The translations under genes were made by a program, and so were the position numbers. From Burkholderiaceae bacterium (GTDB taxonomy: Bacteria; Pseudomonadota; Gammaproteobacteria; Burkholderiales; Burkholderiaceae_D), in assembly GCA_004298905.1 (NCBI GenBank), contig SCTK01000009.1:59108-123107 (forward strand): a stretch of 64,000 bases of DNA, given 5' to 3'. This document shows, in pieces, positions 43,925 through 51,765 of this stretch (positions are counted from its first letter, which is position 1; each line of letters starts with the position of its first letter). The notes below the pieces were generated by a model that was not told the DNA's origin, ran no database searches, and saw nothing but the letters and a program-made list of their open reading frames with translations.

Positions 43925-43977
43925 GCTCCCTCATCCCAACCCTTCTCCCTCCGGGAGAAGGGTTGGGATGAGGGAGC
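43925..43977. repeat. Perfect 25-bp palindromic hairpin after lspA
   Basis: GCTCCCTCATCCCAACCC and the following TTCTCCC pair exactly with their reverse complement across a three-base loop (TCC). It is a dispersed type (CCCTCATCCCAACCCTTC is shared in many genomes, from recall). It may stop ileS-lspA transcription before coaBC. The hairpin is unusually long and perfect. Confidence 0.85.
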
Positions 43978-44010
43978 AGTGTTTGCACTTGTGAGCACAT
44001 TGAGGACACC

Positions 44011-45195
44011 ATGCAACTTGCAGACAAAAAAATCATCCTCGGCATCACCGGTGGTATCGCCGCCTATAAAGCGGCGGAGTTGGTGCGCCTGCTCACGCAG
44101 CAGGGCGCGCAGGTGCAGGTGGTGATGACGCAAGCCGCCACACAGTTCATCACGCCGGTGACGATGCAGGCGCTGTCCGGCAACCCGGTGTTCACCGATC
44201 AGTGGGACGCAAGGGTGTCCAACAACATGGCGCACATCAACTTGTCGCGTGAAGCCGATGCGATTGTGGTGGCGCCGGCCAGCGCCGATTTTCTCGCCAA
44301 GGTTGCACACGGTCTGGCTGACGATCTGCTCTCCACGCTCTGTCTCGCACGCAATTGTCCCTTGCTGGTCGCGCCCGCGATGAACCGCGAGATGTGGGAC
44401 AACGTCGCCACCCAGCGCAACGTCGCGCAATGCCGCGCCGACCGCGTGGTCATTCTCGGCCCGGTCAGCGGCGATCAAGCGTGTGGTGAAGTCGGCATGG
44501 GGCGCATGCTCGAAGCGGCCGATCTGGTGCAGGATTTGATCGCCTACTTCACGCCGAAAGTTTTGAAGGATAGACGCGTGCTGATTACCGCCGGGCCGAC
44601 CTACGAACCCATCGACCCGGTGCGCGGCATCACCAACAGTTCGTCCGGCAAGATGGGCTTTGCCATTGCGCGCGCTGCGGCCGAAGCGGGTGCGCGCGTC
44701 ACGCTGATTGCCGGCCCCACCGCGTTGCCCACACCGCGCCAGGTGCGCCGCGTCGATGTGCAAACCGCGCAGCAGATGATGGATGAAGTGCTGGGCTATG
44801 TGAACCGCGCCGAAATTTTTATCGCCGTCGCCGCCGTGGCCGATTGGCGCGTGGAAAACACCAGCGCGCAAAAAATCAAGAAGACCGCGACTGTCGATGC
44901 GACGCTGAAGCTGGTGCAAAACCCCGACATCCTCGCCACGGTTGCTGGCCTCGCCAATCCCCCGTACTGCGTCGGCTTCGCCGCCGAAAGCCAGAACCTC
45001 GAAACCTATGTGCAGGAAAAACGCCGCGCCAAGAATGTGCCCATGATGGTCGGCAACCTCGCACAAACTGCGCTCGGTAGCGATCACAACGAACTCCTGA
45101 TCTGCGACGACAAAGCCGTGACGCCGCTGCCGCGCGCATCGAAAGATGAGCTGGCACGGCAACTTGTGACGCTGATTGCGAAACGGATTGGCTAG
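44011..45195 (+). CDS. coaBC: Bifunctional phosphopantothenoylcysteine decarboxylase/synthetase
   Basis: CoaBC makes 4'-phosphopantetheine for CoA. The 394-residue protein has the flavoprotein CoaC domain ([18 protein letters not shown]; conserved PAMN in [12 protein letters not shown]) and the CoaB domain ([25 protein letters not shown], in part, near residue 195), with the C-terminal nucleotide-binding region. It is followed 20 bp later by dut, the usual coaBC-dut pair. Confidence 0.96.
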   Translation: MQLADKKIILGITGGIAAYKAAELVRLLTQQGAQVQVVMTQAATQFITPVTMQALSGNPVFTDQWDARVSNNMAHINLSREADAIVVAPASADFLAKVAHGLADDLLSTLCLARNCPLLVAPAMNREMWDNVATQRNVAQCRADRVVILGPVSGDQACGEVGMGRMLEAADLVQDLIAYFTPKVLKDRRVLITAGPTYEPIDPVRGITNSSSGKMGFAIARAAAEAGARVTLIAGPTALPTPRQVRRVDVQTAQQMMDEVLGYVNRAEIFIAVAAVADWRVENTSAQKIKKTATVDATLKLVQNPDILATVAGLANPPYCVGFAAESQNLETYVQEKRRAKNVPMMVGNLAQTALGSDHNELLICDDKAVTPLPRASKDELARQLVTLIAKRIG

Positions 45196-45215
45196 CTTTA
45201 TTTTCTCCCCGAACC

Positions 45216-45665
45216 ATGAAAAAACTCGACGTCAAAATTCTCGATGCGCGCATGCGCGATCAATTGCCGCATTACGCTACCGGCGGTTCCGCCGGGCTGG
45301 ATCTGCGCGCCTGCACCGAAGCGCCGATGACCATTGAGCCGGGGCAAACGCATTTGGTCCCCACCGGCATCGCCATCCACATCGGCGACCCCGGCTACGC
45401 CGCCATGATCCTGCCGCGTTCCGGCCTCGGCCACAAAAGCGGCATCGTGCTTGGCAACCTCGTCGGCCTGATCGACTCGGATTATCAAGGCCAGCTGATG
45501 GTTTCGATCTGGAATCGTGGCCAGCAAACTTTCACTCTCAACCCGATGGAACGCATCGCACAACTGGTGATCGTGCCGGTCATGCAAGTCGAGTTCAACG
45601 TCGTTGAAGACTTCGAAGAGTCGGATCGCGGCGCGGGCGGGTTCGGCAGTACCGGCAAGCATTAA
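45216..45665 (+). CDS. dut: dUTP diphosphatase
   Basis: Dut hydrolyses dUTP to dUMP, keeping uracil out of DNA and supplying thymidylate synthase. The 149-residue trimeric enzyme has motifs 1 to 5: [38 protein letters not shown] and [10 protein letters not shown]. It follows coaBC on the same strand. It works downstream of Dcd, encoded at 2031-2597. Confidence 0.97.
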   Translation: MKKLDVKILDARMRDQLPHYATGGSAGLDLRACTEAPMTIEPGQTHLVPTGIAIHIGDPGYAAMILPRSGLGHKSGIVLGNLVGLIDSDYQGQLMVSIWNRGQQTFTLNPMERIAQLVIVPVMQVEFNVVEDFEESDRGAGGFGSTGKH

Positions 45666-45689
45666 GCTGCGTTCGCGCCGAATTCTTTT

Positions 45690-46226
45690 TTAGAAACTCG
45701 ACCCTGGCTCGCTCAGAAACGCTAGTTCTTCCGGCGTCGATGCGCGCCCGAGAATGGCATTGCGATGCGGATAGCGGCCGAAACGGTCGATGATGGCCTT
45801 GTGCCGCAATTCATAGTCGTGGTTGTTCTTCGGCGCGTTTGCGGCGAATAGCCGCTCGGCAATTTCGTGAATCGTCTTTGATTCGCTATGCATGTAGGGC
45901 ATGTACAGGAACACGCGCTCTTCGATGGCGAGCGTTTGATCAGCCCCGGTAGCCACGGCTTCCTGCGCCAGTGCCAAGGCCATCGGGTCGGCGGCGAAAG
46001 CGCGCGGATCATTGCGATACAGGTTTCTAGAAAACTGATCCAGCACAATGATCTCGGCCAACCGTCCCTTCGGTTCGGCACGCCAGGCAAACAACTCCGC
46101 ACACACTGCACGTCGATGCAATTCACCAAACCGCGCCGCGATCAAGCGATCAAATGCAGGGTCCACCTTCCACCACTGTGCCGGTGAAATTTCCGAGAAC
46201 CAGAATTCGAGGACGGATGTGACCAT
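45690..46226 (-). CDS. DUF924 family protein
   Basis: The 178-residue protein matches DUF924: VLEFWFSEISPAQWWKVDPAFD, LFAWRAEPKGRLAEIIVLDQFSRNLYRND (in part), LYMPYMHSES and HRNAILGRASTPEELAFLS. The FWF...WW and QFSRNLYR blocks are highly typical. Function unknown; it resembles TPR-like folds. ATG 46226 is chosen because the family starts there and the upstream frame to 46412 overlaps the thioesterase gene. It lies 11 bp from the thioesterase on the same strand. Confidence 0.9.
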   Translation of the reverse strand: MVTSVLEFWFSEISPAQWWKVDPAFDRLIAARFGELHRRAVCAELFAWRAEPKGRLAEIIVLDQFSRNLYRNDPRAFAADPMALALAQEAVATGADQTLAIEERVFLYMPYMHSESKTIHEIAERLFAANAPKNNHDYELRHKAIIDRFGRYPHRNAILGRASTPEELAFLSEPGSSF

Positions 46227-46237
46227 GATGTGCTTGT

Positions 46238-46774
46238 TCAAACCTCGGGCTGCACATGCTGCTTTTTCAGCTCCGTCATGTCCAGCCAATGGCGCAACGC
46301 GGGCGGCAAGTCGGGGGAAGTTGAATCGACGCCTAAGCCCTGCAATATCTGATTCGATGGCAGAGGCCGGCCCTTCGACAGCATCAACCCTTTGACAAAT
46401 GCCAGCGCGCACAACTGCCCCTTGCGCTCGAAACGCTGCTCAATATAAAAATACTTGTCGTCCCAACCGAGCAAGCGCGTGCGAATGGTGAAGCGCCGCA
46501 GCGGCGGCAGCGGGCGAATAAAGTTGATGTCGGCCGCCGCAAGCACCGGCATCCAGCCGCGGGTCAAGATCAATTTCAACAGTCCGGACTGCGCGCAAAA
46601 ATGCACGCGCGCCAGATCCATGAAGGTCAGGTAGCGTCCATTGTTGACATGGAAATTGATATCGCAATCGTTCGGCAAGGCGAGAAAGCGCACCGATGCC
46701 GACTCCAAGAAGTCACGCCTGCGCACAAACGGCAGCGTCAGCAGCATGACCAGTAAACGCAGATAGAGGTTCAT
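46238..46774 (-). CDS. Acyl-CoA thioesterase family protein (4HBT-like)
   Basis: The 178-residue protein has the hot-dog fold pattern of 4HBT/THEM6-like thioesterases: LPNDCDINFHVNNGRYLTFMDLAR near residues 33-55, with the conserved Asp, His and Asn, and AAADINFIRPLPPLRRFTIRTRLLGWDD further on. The N terminus is hydrophobic. Substrate unknown; it could act on acyl-CoA. It is co-oriented with and just upstream of the DUF924 gene. Confidence 0.82.
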   Translation of the reverse strand: MNLYLRLLVMLLTLPFVRRRDFLESASVRFLALPNDCDINFHVNNGRYLTFMDLARVHFCAQSGLLKLILTRGWMPVLAAADINFIRPLPPLRRFTIRTRLLGWDDKYFYIEQRFERKGQLCALAFVKGLMLSKGRPLPSNQILQGLGVDSTSPDLPPALRHWLDMTELKKQHVQPEV

Positions 46775-46815
46775 GGCAACTCCCGGAGATCAATGCGGAG
46801 ACTTCGAACGTGTAC

Positions 46816-47079
46816 TCAGTGATCTTTGCCTGTGAACACAACTGCCAATGCGAGAACAATCCCAAATATCAGCCAGCCAATTTTTTCACGCCTAGTCAGT
46901 GTCCTCGCGAGCAGTCCGTCGAACAGCTTTGGCAAGCCAGCGAGCCTCACCAGACGCTGTGCGCGCGGCGATACGTCTCGTGGGTCAGGTTCTCGGAGTA
47001 GTCGTATGACAGTGTAGACAAACACGCCAACTGTGAGCGCAAAGAACAGTGCGAAAGAAATTTCTAGTTCAATTGGCAT
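46816..47079 (-). CDS. Small two-helix membrane protein, possible cassette gene
   Basis: The 87-residue protein has two hydrophobic helices (LEISFALFFALTVGVFVYTVI and a C-terminal GWLIFGIVLALAVVF) with a basic loop between. No family is recognised. It lies on the same strand as two other small genes and follows a sequence resembling part of an integron recombination site. There is no attC-like sequence downstream, so it may be a cassette with a lost site or an ordinary gene. Confidence 0.6.
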   Translation of the reverse strand: MPIELEISFALFFALTVGVFVYTVIRLLREPDPRDVSPRAQRLVRLAGLPKLFDGLLARTLTRREKIGWLIFGIVLALAVVFTGKDH

Positions 47080-47082
47080 GAG

Positions 47083-47106
47083 CGTTCTAACGCCTTGTTA
47101 TGTGGC
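47083..47106 (-). other. Short attC-like motif pair (TAACAAGGCGTTAG)
   Basis: On the minus strand, ATAACAAGGCGTTAGAACGC includes a TAACAA motif directly joined to GCGTTAGA. In full attC sites these halves are 50 or more bases apart. It overlaps the stop codon of the upstream small gene. It may be a collapsed attC site or chance. Confidence 0.35.
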
Positions 47107-47358
47107 ATTTCGCTCTTCCCGGTACTTTCTGTTTGCTTCTTTGATAAGCGATACCAAACAGTAAATGAAAAGACCCAGAAACAGAGCGGACAACGCAAGG
47201 GAGCTATACACCCAAACGGCTGCGCGCTCGGGCGGCCAACGTTCAGGTGCAGCGGCACTAAGCCAAGCGTAAAAGACAACGCTTGTCCCGGTGTAACAGA
47301 ACGCAGGCAGCGACAACAGCAAACCAGCCCAAGAAAGAATTTTTCTCTGCTTCGTCAT
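47098..47358 (-). CDS. Small membrane protein, possible gene cassette
   Basis: The 86-residue protein has two hydrophobic helices (LSWAGLLLSLPAFCYTGTSVV and YSSLALSALFLGLFIYCLVS) and a basic tail. No family is recognised. ATG 47358 is used because the upstream frame crosses an attC-like inverted repeat. It starts about nine bases after that site and ends with a stop overlapping a TAACAA motif, which is the layout of an integron cassette gene. Co-oriented with its neighbours. Confidence 0.55.
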   Translation of the reverse strand: MTKQRKILSWAGLLLSLPAFCYTGTSVVFYAWLSAAAPERWPPERAAVWVYSSLALSALFLGLFIYCLVSLIKEANRKYREERNAT

Positions 47359-47366
47359 GATGCAAC

Positions 47367-47455
47367 GTAACGCTTGAATTAACCCGCCGCCGACGCGGGA
47401 ACAGTTGGTGTTAAAACAGCCCGCCCCGACGGTCGGGTTGAATGAAATGTTAGAC
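47367..47455 (-). other. Probable attC-like integron recombination site
   Basis: On the minus strand, TAACATTTCATTCAACCCG near 47454 pairs with AACCC-containing TTAATTCAAGCGTTA near 47370 as an imperfect inverted repeat with a spacer of about 46 bases. TAAC...TTCATTCAA at one end and TTAATTCAAGCGTTA at the other are typical of attC sites. The inner arms CGGGTTG/CAACCCG-like support a hairpin. The terminal GTTACGT differs at one position from the GTTRRRY consensus. It lies directly after the stop of the upstream gene, as attC sites do. Confidence 0.6.
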
Positions 47456-47800
47456 CGCTTTGCCACAGTGGTAGTAGGAAATAGACCCCGCCCATAGAAC
47501 TGCCGAAGCCTGCTCAGAGGTTATGCGTTCACCTTTGAATTTGTTATTGAGAATTGCGAAAAGAACGCGCGACTCAACATAACCGCTAGGGGGAAGACAG
47601 ATCGGGCCTTTGTTTCCGTTCTTGGCGGAAGCCTTGCCCATTTCTGTGAGGGCGTAGGACCAACCAGACACCCAGAGCATTGTGTCCTTAAGGCTGCTTC
47701 CTTCTAGTGAGAAGTCGGCCTTTGGTGTCCAAACATCTGATGTATCGCTAGCTGCTGCCGGAAGTGCGATTAAAAGTAGTAACGCCGCAAGTTTGTTCAT
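47450..47800 (-). CDS. Exported Rap1a/Tai-like small protein, possible gene cassette
   Basis: The 116-residue precursor has a signal peptide (about 1-18, ending AAA) and a mature part with a pair of Cys (ICLP and YHCG) that may form a disulfide. GPICLPPSGYVESRVLFAIL and the C-terminal ASAVLWAGSISYYHC resemble the Rap1a/Tai immunity-protein type, though this is from memory and weak. Its stop TAA overlaps the start of an attC-like site. The upstream DNA is AT-rich. No effector gene lies beside it. Confidence 0.6.
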   Translation of the reverse strand: MNKLAALLLLIALPAAASDTSDVWTPKADFSLEGSSLKDTMLWVSGWSYALTEMGKASAKNGNKGPICLPPSGYVESRVLFAILNNKFKGERITSEQASAVLWAGSISYYHCGKAV

Positions 47801-47876
47801 AGCGATAAAAAGTACCGGAGTTATTTAGTTTTGACGTTGCATGGAAAGGCATTCGGTCTCTTATGTCTATTGTCGA

Positions 47877-48140
47877 CTATTTTGCCCGCAGCGGAAATTG
47901 CTCTGGATGGCGGATCGACTCGATGGCCAAGTCGACATCGAGCAGGGGCCAGTACAGATGATTCGGGGTGGGCCATTCGACCTGGGTGATCTGTTCCAGT
48001 GTGGCTTGCTTGAACCAGGGGAATTCGGTGTAGGGGACGAAGAGTTCTTCGTCTCCCAGCAATAGCCAGAAGCCCTTGCTCGAAGCAAGAGAGACTTCAA
48101 CGGCTGAAGTGGATGTTCCAGGCATGGCTGATTTCTCCAT
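47877..48140 (-). CDS. DUF2442 domain protein
   Basis: The 87-residue protein has the DUF2442 pattern: LLLGDEELFVPYTEFPWFKQATLEQ followed by WPTPNHLYWPLLDVDLAIESIRHPE, where HxxWPxLDxDLxxexI is a family signature. The function is unknown; DUF2442 proteins often pair with DUF4160 proteins and are suspected antitoxin-like partners. It overlaps the upstream DUF4160 gene by up to 44 bp; a start at 48125 would reduce the overlap. The two form a small operon. Confidence 0.88.
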   Translation of the reverse strand: MEKSAMPGTSTSAVEVSLASSKGFWLLLGDEELFVPYTEFPWFKQATLEQITQVEWPTPNHLYWPLLDVDLAIESIRHPEQFPLRAK

Positions 48141-48336
48141 GGTGTGTTTGAATCAAGGCCAGTGCCTCGGCCAATTGCTTTTGCGAAAGGCCTTGATTCA
48201 TTGCCAATGCAATCTCCGGTTCAAGCCAGAATTTCGCCTCTCCATCCGTGTGAGCGACATGCACGTGCATGCGGGGTTCTTCGCGTGAAAAGAAGAAGAA
48301 ACGAAAAGCGCCCTGACGGAAAACGGTTGGAGACAT
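48097..48336 (-). CDS. DUF4160 domain protein
   Basis: The 79-residue protein has the DUF4160 pattern: MSPTVFRQGAFRFFFFSREE, HVHVAHTDGEAKFWLEPEIALA and LIQTHHGEISHAW. The conserved SREEPRMHVHV and AKFW blocks are clear. ATG 48336 begins the typical sequence; a TTG lies two codons upstream. It overlaps the downstream DUF2442 gene, and the pair is a candidate toxin-antitoxin-type module of unknown action. Confidence 0.88.
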   Translation of the reverse strand: MSPTVFRQGAFRFFFFSREEPRMHVHVAHTDGEAKFWLEPEIALAMNQGLSQKQLAEALALIQTHHGEISHAWNIHFSR

Positions 48337-48372
48337 GCGCAAATCATATCAGCTTGATTTGTCCGTGTGCGC

Positions 48373-48852
48373 CTATTTTTGCACTGCGTCGGTAAAGGAA
48401 ATATCTTCCGCCTTGACTTCAATCTCGATGCGGCCTGCCTTGGCGAAGGTCAGGGTCATGGGGTAGCGTTCGCCGGTTTTCAATTCCTGCTTCAGGCCGA
48501 ACAGCATGATGTGGTAGCCGCCGGGGCTGAGGGTGGCGCTGCCGCCTGCAGGGATGTCGATGCGCTTGACGGGGAACATTTTCACCATGCTGCCTTCCAT
48601 GATGTGCTGGTGCAGTTCGGCGCCATGGGCGATGGGAGTGCTGATCTTGATGAGGGCGTCGCCGGTCTTGCCATGATTGCTGATATTGACGATGTAAGCC
48701 GCGCCATTGCTGGCGCCGGGAATGCTGGCGCGCACCCAGGGGTGGTTGATCTGCAGGGCGCCGTGCGTGTATTCGTGCGCCTGTGCACTCATGCTGAAAA
48801 TAGACAGGCAGGTGCACAGCACGCCGATGAGAGGTGTGGGGATGAGTTTCAT
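48373..48852 (-). CDS. Periplasmic copper chaperone PCu(A)C family
   Basis: The 159-residue precursor has a signal peptide (about 1-24, ending AQA) and a mature PCu(A)C domain with the H(M)x10Mx21HxM-type ligands: HQHIMEGSMVKM and GGYHIMLFGL. It would bind Cu(I) and deliver it to the CuA centre of cytochrome oxidase or buffer copper. It is divergent from a TlpA-like thioredoxin gene, with 80 bp between the starts, and lies in a set of metal-related exported proteins. Confidence 0.93.
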   Translation of the reverse strand: MKLIPTPLIGVLCTCLSIFSMSAQAHEYTHGALQINHPWVRASIPGASNGAAYIVNISNHGKTGDALIKISTPIAHGAELHQHIMEGSMVKMFPVKRIDIPAGGSATLSPGGYHIMLFGLKQELKTGERYPMTLTFAKAGRIEIEVKAEDISFTDAVQK

Positions 48853-48932
48853 TGAAGTGTCTCCAAGAGGTCAGTGTTCAGTATGCGCAGGTTTTGCGGA
48901 TTAGAATTCGATTTCAAGAAAATGTTTTAACC

Positions 48933-49469
48933 ATGCAAAACAAAACCATCAAACATCGGAACCTTCAACGCATTTGCGCGGCGCTGTGGTTCGGCGCTGT
49001 GCTGTGGGCTACGGTGCCATCGGCCGGGGCGGTCGAGGAAGGCAAACCTGCACCTTCGATCGAAGCGCGCCTGCTCGATGGCAAGCCGTTCAGCTTGAGC
49101 GCGGAAAGCGGTCATGTGGTGATTGTCCATTTCTGGGCCACATGGTGCGCGCCTTGCCGGCTGGAAATGCCGGTGCTGGAAAAATATTACCGGCAGCATC
49201 AGGCAGAGGGCGTGCGCATTCTTGCCATCAGCATGGACGATCCGGCCGATGACGGCAAGGTGCGCGAGATCATGCGTGCTTTCAGTTATTCCGCCGCGCT
49301 CCAGCGCGATGTCCATTTCAAGGGTTATGGCCGCATTTGGCGCATGCCGATGACGTTTGTGATCGACCGGCAGGGCGTGTTGCGCAGGGATGGCGGCGTG
49401 GGCGAATCGACCATCGACGCATCCACGCTCGATGCCATCGTCACGCCGCTGTTGGACAACACGCACTGA
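48933..49469 (+). CDS. TlpA/ResA-type thiol-disulfide oxidoreductase
   Basis: The 178-residue protein has a signal peptide or anchor (about 10-38, ending AGA) and a thioredoxin fold with the active site WCAPC near residue 72, plus a later cis-Pro region (MPMTFVIDRQG). It reduces or oxidises periplasmic thiols, possibly those of copper-binding or cytochrome c proteins. ATG 48933 is used because longer in-frame starts lie within the 80-bp gap. Together with the PCu(A)C protein it may help load copper, as TlpA/ScoI systems do. Confidence 0.9.
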   Translation: MQNKTIKHRNLQRICAALWFGAVLWATVPSAGAVEEGKPAPSIEARLLDGKPFSLSAESGHVVIVHFWATWCAPCRLEMPVLEKYYRQHQAEGVRILAISMDDPADDGKVREIMRAFSYSAALQRDVHFKGYGRIWRMPMTFVIDRQGVLRRDGGVGESTIDASTLDAIVTPLLDNTH

Positions 49470-49475
49470 GTATCT

Positions 49476-50441
49476 TTACATCGCGTAACGCAGGCCGAGC
49501 GAGAAGGTGGTGCGCGGCGTCAGCTGATAACCGTTGACGTACTGGTAAATCGGCACTTGCAGGAAACCGAAGGCTTTGACCTGCTTGCTGATTTCGACGG
49601 TGATGCCGGGGCTGAGATAAACCAGCCGTCCGCCGCTGTTGTCACGATCCGCTTGATCGCCGCTGTCCTTGCCGACGACTCTGGCATTCAGCTGAAGTTG
49701 CGGAATGATTTTTTCGCTGGCCATGTAGCGCACGCCGACATTGATGTTGAGCGAGTTGCCGGGCTTGAAATCTTCGCGTGCGGCCAGCGGTGCCTGGATC
49801 ATGCCCTGTGCGAAGTAATCCCAGTTGCGGCTCAGCGTGGCAAAGTGATACAGACCGAAGAGCACATCGGTGGTGCCGGTGCCGGCCTGCAAGCCGCGAT
49901 CCAGCGGGTTGTCCGCTTGTGGGCCGCTGCGGAAAGTGTCGTGGAACGATCCAGTCGGCAGCTTCACACCGAATTGCACGCCGAAGTTTTTCTCTGCCAC
50001 AAATCCCTGATAGCGGGTCAGCACTTTCACATCGCCGAGATGGCGGGTGGTCGAGGTGGACAGGTCGGTGTCGCCTTCGGCAATCGTGCTGTGTGTGCGG
50101 TGAATATACGGGATCTGCAGATTGAAGCCCCAGTCCCGGTTGGCGCTGTAATCCAGGCCCAGCGTGGTGTACTGATTTTTGGTGTCTTGCTCGATTTCAC
50201 GGTCGGCCGGGAGACCGATACTGCCGCGATCGATGCTGCCCTTGCCGCTGCGCAGTTGCGATTGGTCGAGATAGTCATAGCGCAGGTCGATGCGCAGGCC
50301 GGGGGTGACGCTGTATCCCTGGCTATCCCAATCGGCGCTGAGCGTGCAACCGCAACTTGAACAAGCCAGCGCTGCTGGCGCGAGGCTGATAAAAGCAGTG
50401 GCGAATACGGTATGGATGAAGAATTGACGTGCGTATTTCAT
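49476..50441 (-). CDS. Outer membrane beta-barrel protein with CxxCxC motif
   Basis: The 321-residue precursor has a signal peptide (about 1-28) and a mature protein beginning ACSSCGCTLSADWDSQGY, a Cys cluster likely to bind a metal. The rest has alternating aromatic and polar strands (PGLRIDLRYDYLDQSQL, LNINVGVRYMA) and ends LGLRYAM, a typical beta-barrel pattern. It probably sits in the outer membrane. I recognise it only as a metal-linked outer membrane family without a firm name. ATG 50441 is used because the upstream frame has no signal peptide. Confidence 0.75.
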   Translation of the reverse strand: MKYARQFFIHTVFATAFISLAPAALACSSCGCTLSADWDSQGYSVTPGLRIDLRYDYLDQSQLRSGKGSIDRGSIGLPADREIEQDTKNQYTTLGLDYSANRDWGFNLQIPYIHRTHSTIAEGDTDLSTSTTRHLGDVKVLTRYQGFVAEKNFGVQFGVKLPTGSFHDTFRSGPQADNPLDRGLQAGTGTTDVLFGLYHFATLSRNWDYFAQGMIQAPLAAREDFKPGNSLNINVGVRYMASEKIIPQLQLNARVVGKDSGDQADRDNSGGRLVYLSPGITVEISKQVKAFGFLQVPIYQYVNGYQLTPRTTFSLGLRYAM

Positions 50442-50568
50442 GGTGGTTTTCAATGACTTCGAGTATTTGTTCTGGCAATAGAACGCTGGCCTGATCCTTG
50501 CATTAAGCAAGGGGGGCGTCCAAACGGGTGCGGCACACAGTGCGCCGTGATGACGGCGCGGCTGAAAC

Positions 50569-50949
50569 TCAGGTCAAAGAAGGCGGGCCGTGGCTGGGGG
50601 GAGGGGCGGCAGCGAGATTGAGTTGCACATGCACGTGTGTAGTGTGCGCCACGCGTTGCTGCGCATGAGGCGACAACGGCAGCGACAGGCCGTGGTCAGG
50701 ATGACTGGTGAAAGTCAGTGCGTCATCAGCATGCTGACACAGCGAGCAATCGTGCTGCGTCAGCTTGAAGAGCAATTGATAGGGATTGTCCGGCGGCAAC
50801 TGTGCCAGCGCCAGTTTGGCGTCGGCGCTGAAACTCCCGCAGAAGACACCCTGCAGCGGATCCTTCGTCGCGAGGGCGCCATGCGCGAAGGGCGCGAACG
50901 CGTGCACGACAATGGCGCACAAGGCCAGCCAGGCGGCAAAGCGGCGCAT
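50569..50949 (-). CDS. DUF2946 family protein
   Basis: The 126-residue protein resembles DUF2946: FAAWLALCAIVVHAFAPFAHG at the N terminus (hydrophobic, possibly a signal or anchor), then HDCSLCQHADDAL and a His-rich end (HTTHVHVQLN). The CxxC and His residues could bind copper. DUF2946 genes are often beside copper or cobalamin-type outer membrane genes. ATG 50949 is the family-like start; a GTG at 51003 is also possible. A TATAAT-like AATGATAAAATT lies about 65-70 bp upstream. Confidence 0.75.
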   Translation of the reverse strand: MRRFAAWLALCAIVVHAFAPFAHGALATKDPLQGVFCGSFSADAKLALAQLPPDNPYQLLFKLTQHDCSLCQHADDALTFTSHPDHGLSLPLSPHAQQRVAHTTHVHVQLNLAAAPPPSHGPPSLT

Positions 50950-51032
50950 GGCCAGCGAGGAACGAAGCGTCAGCGTCAGCAGGAGAGGGCGGGAAAATTT
51001 CACGGCGCGAATTTTATCATTGCCGAGGGCGC

Positions 51033-51764
51033 TCACAGATACAGCAACTGCTCGCGTTCCGACGGCAGCGGATCGAAGCCGCGGCGTTCGTAGAAATTGA
51101 AAATCGCATCGACCACGGCTTGCGGTTCGTCGACGACCTGATACAGATCCACATCTTCGGGGCTGATCATGCCCTCGTCTACCAGCACGGTGCGTACCCA
51201 TTCCACCAGTCCGCTCCAGAATTTCGAGCCGACCAGCACCACCGGAATCCGGCGGCCCTTGCTGGTTTGAATCAGCGTCAGACATTCGAACATTTCATCC
51301 AGCGTACCGAAACCGCCGGGCATGACAATGTAGGCGCTGGCGTATTTGGCAAACGCCACCTTGCGCGGAAAGAAGTGGCGGAACGAGAGCGAAATGTTTT
51401 GATAGGGATTGAACGATTGCTCGTGTGGCAGTTGAATGTTCAAACCGATGCTCGGTGATTTACCCGCGAAGGCGCCCTTGTTGGCCGCTTCCATGATGCC
51501 GGGGCCGCCGCCGGAGATCACCGCAAAGCCGCTGTCTGACAACAGCCGCGCAATGTCTTCCGTGAGTTTGTAATCGGGATGATCGGGTGCCGTGCGCGCC
51601 GAACCGAAGATGCTCACGGCCGGGCGCACACCCGACAGATGCTCGGTCGTCTCGACGAACTCTGCGATAATGCTGTACAGATGCCACGATTCGCGGGCCT
51701 TGGTTTGCGTGGTGTTCTCGGTGCTGGCGGACAAACGCAGGGTATGTACAAGTTTCTGGTTCAT
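51033..51764 (-). CDS. LOG family protein (TIGR00730)
   Basis: The 243-residue protein is a LOG/lysine decarboxylase-like Rossmann protein. It has SGGGPGIMEAANKGAF (about residue 84) and the signature PGGFGTLDEMFE (about 147-158), which place it with nucleoside 5'-monophosphate phosphoribohydrolases. Its true substrate is not known. Its start codon overlaps the polA start region on the other strand (ATG at 51764 against ATG at 51763/51766), so the two genes diverge with no intergenic DNA. Confidence 0.9.
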   Translation of the reverse strand: MNQKLVHTLRLSASTENTTQTKARESWHLYSIIAEFVETTEHLSGVRPAVSIFGSARTAPDHPDYKLTEDIARLLSDSGFAVISGGGPGIMEAANKGAFAGKSPSIGLNIQLPHEQSFNPYQNISLSFRHFFPRKVAFAKYASAYIVMPGGFGTLDEMFECLTLIQTSKGRRIPVVLVGSKFWSGLVEWVRTVLVDEGMISPEDVDLYQVVDEPQAVVDAIFNFYERRGFDPLPSEREQLLYL

Positions 51765-51765
51765 G

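Noticed and set aside
47841..48065. Plus-strand ORF over the DUF2442 gene
   Set aside because: The minus-strand DUF2442 protein has a clear signature; the plus-strand frame is its shadow.
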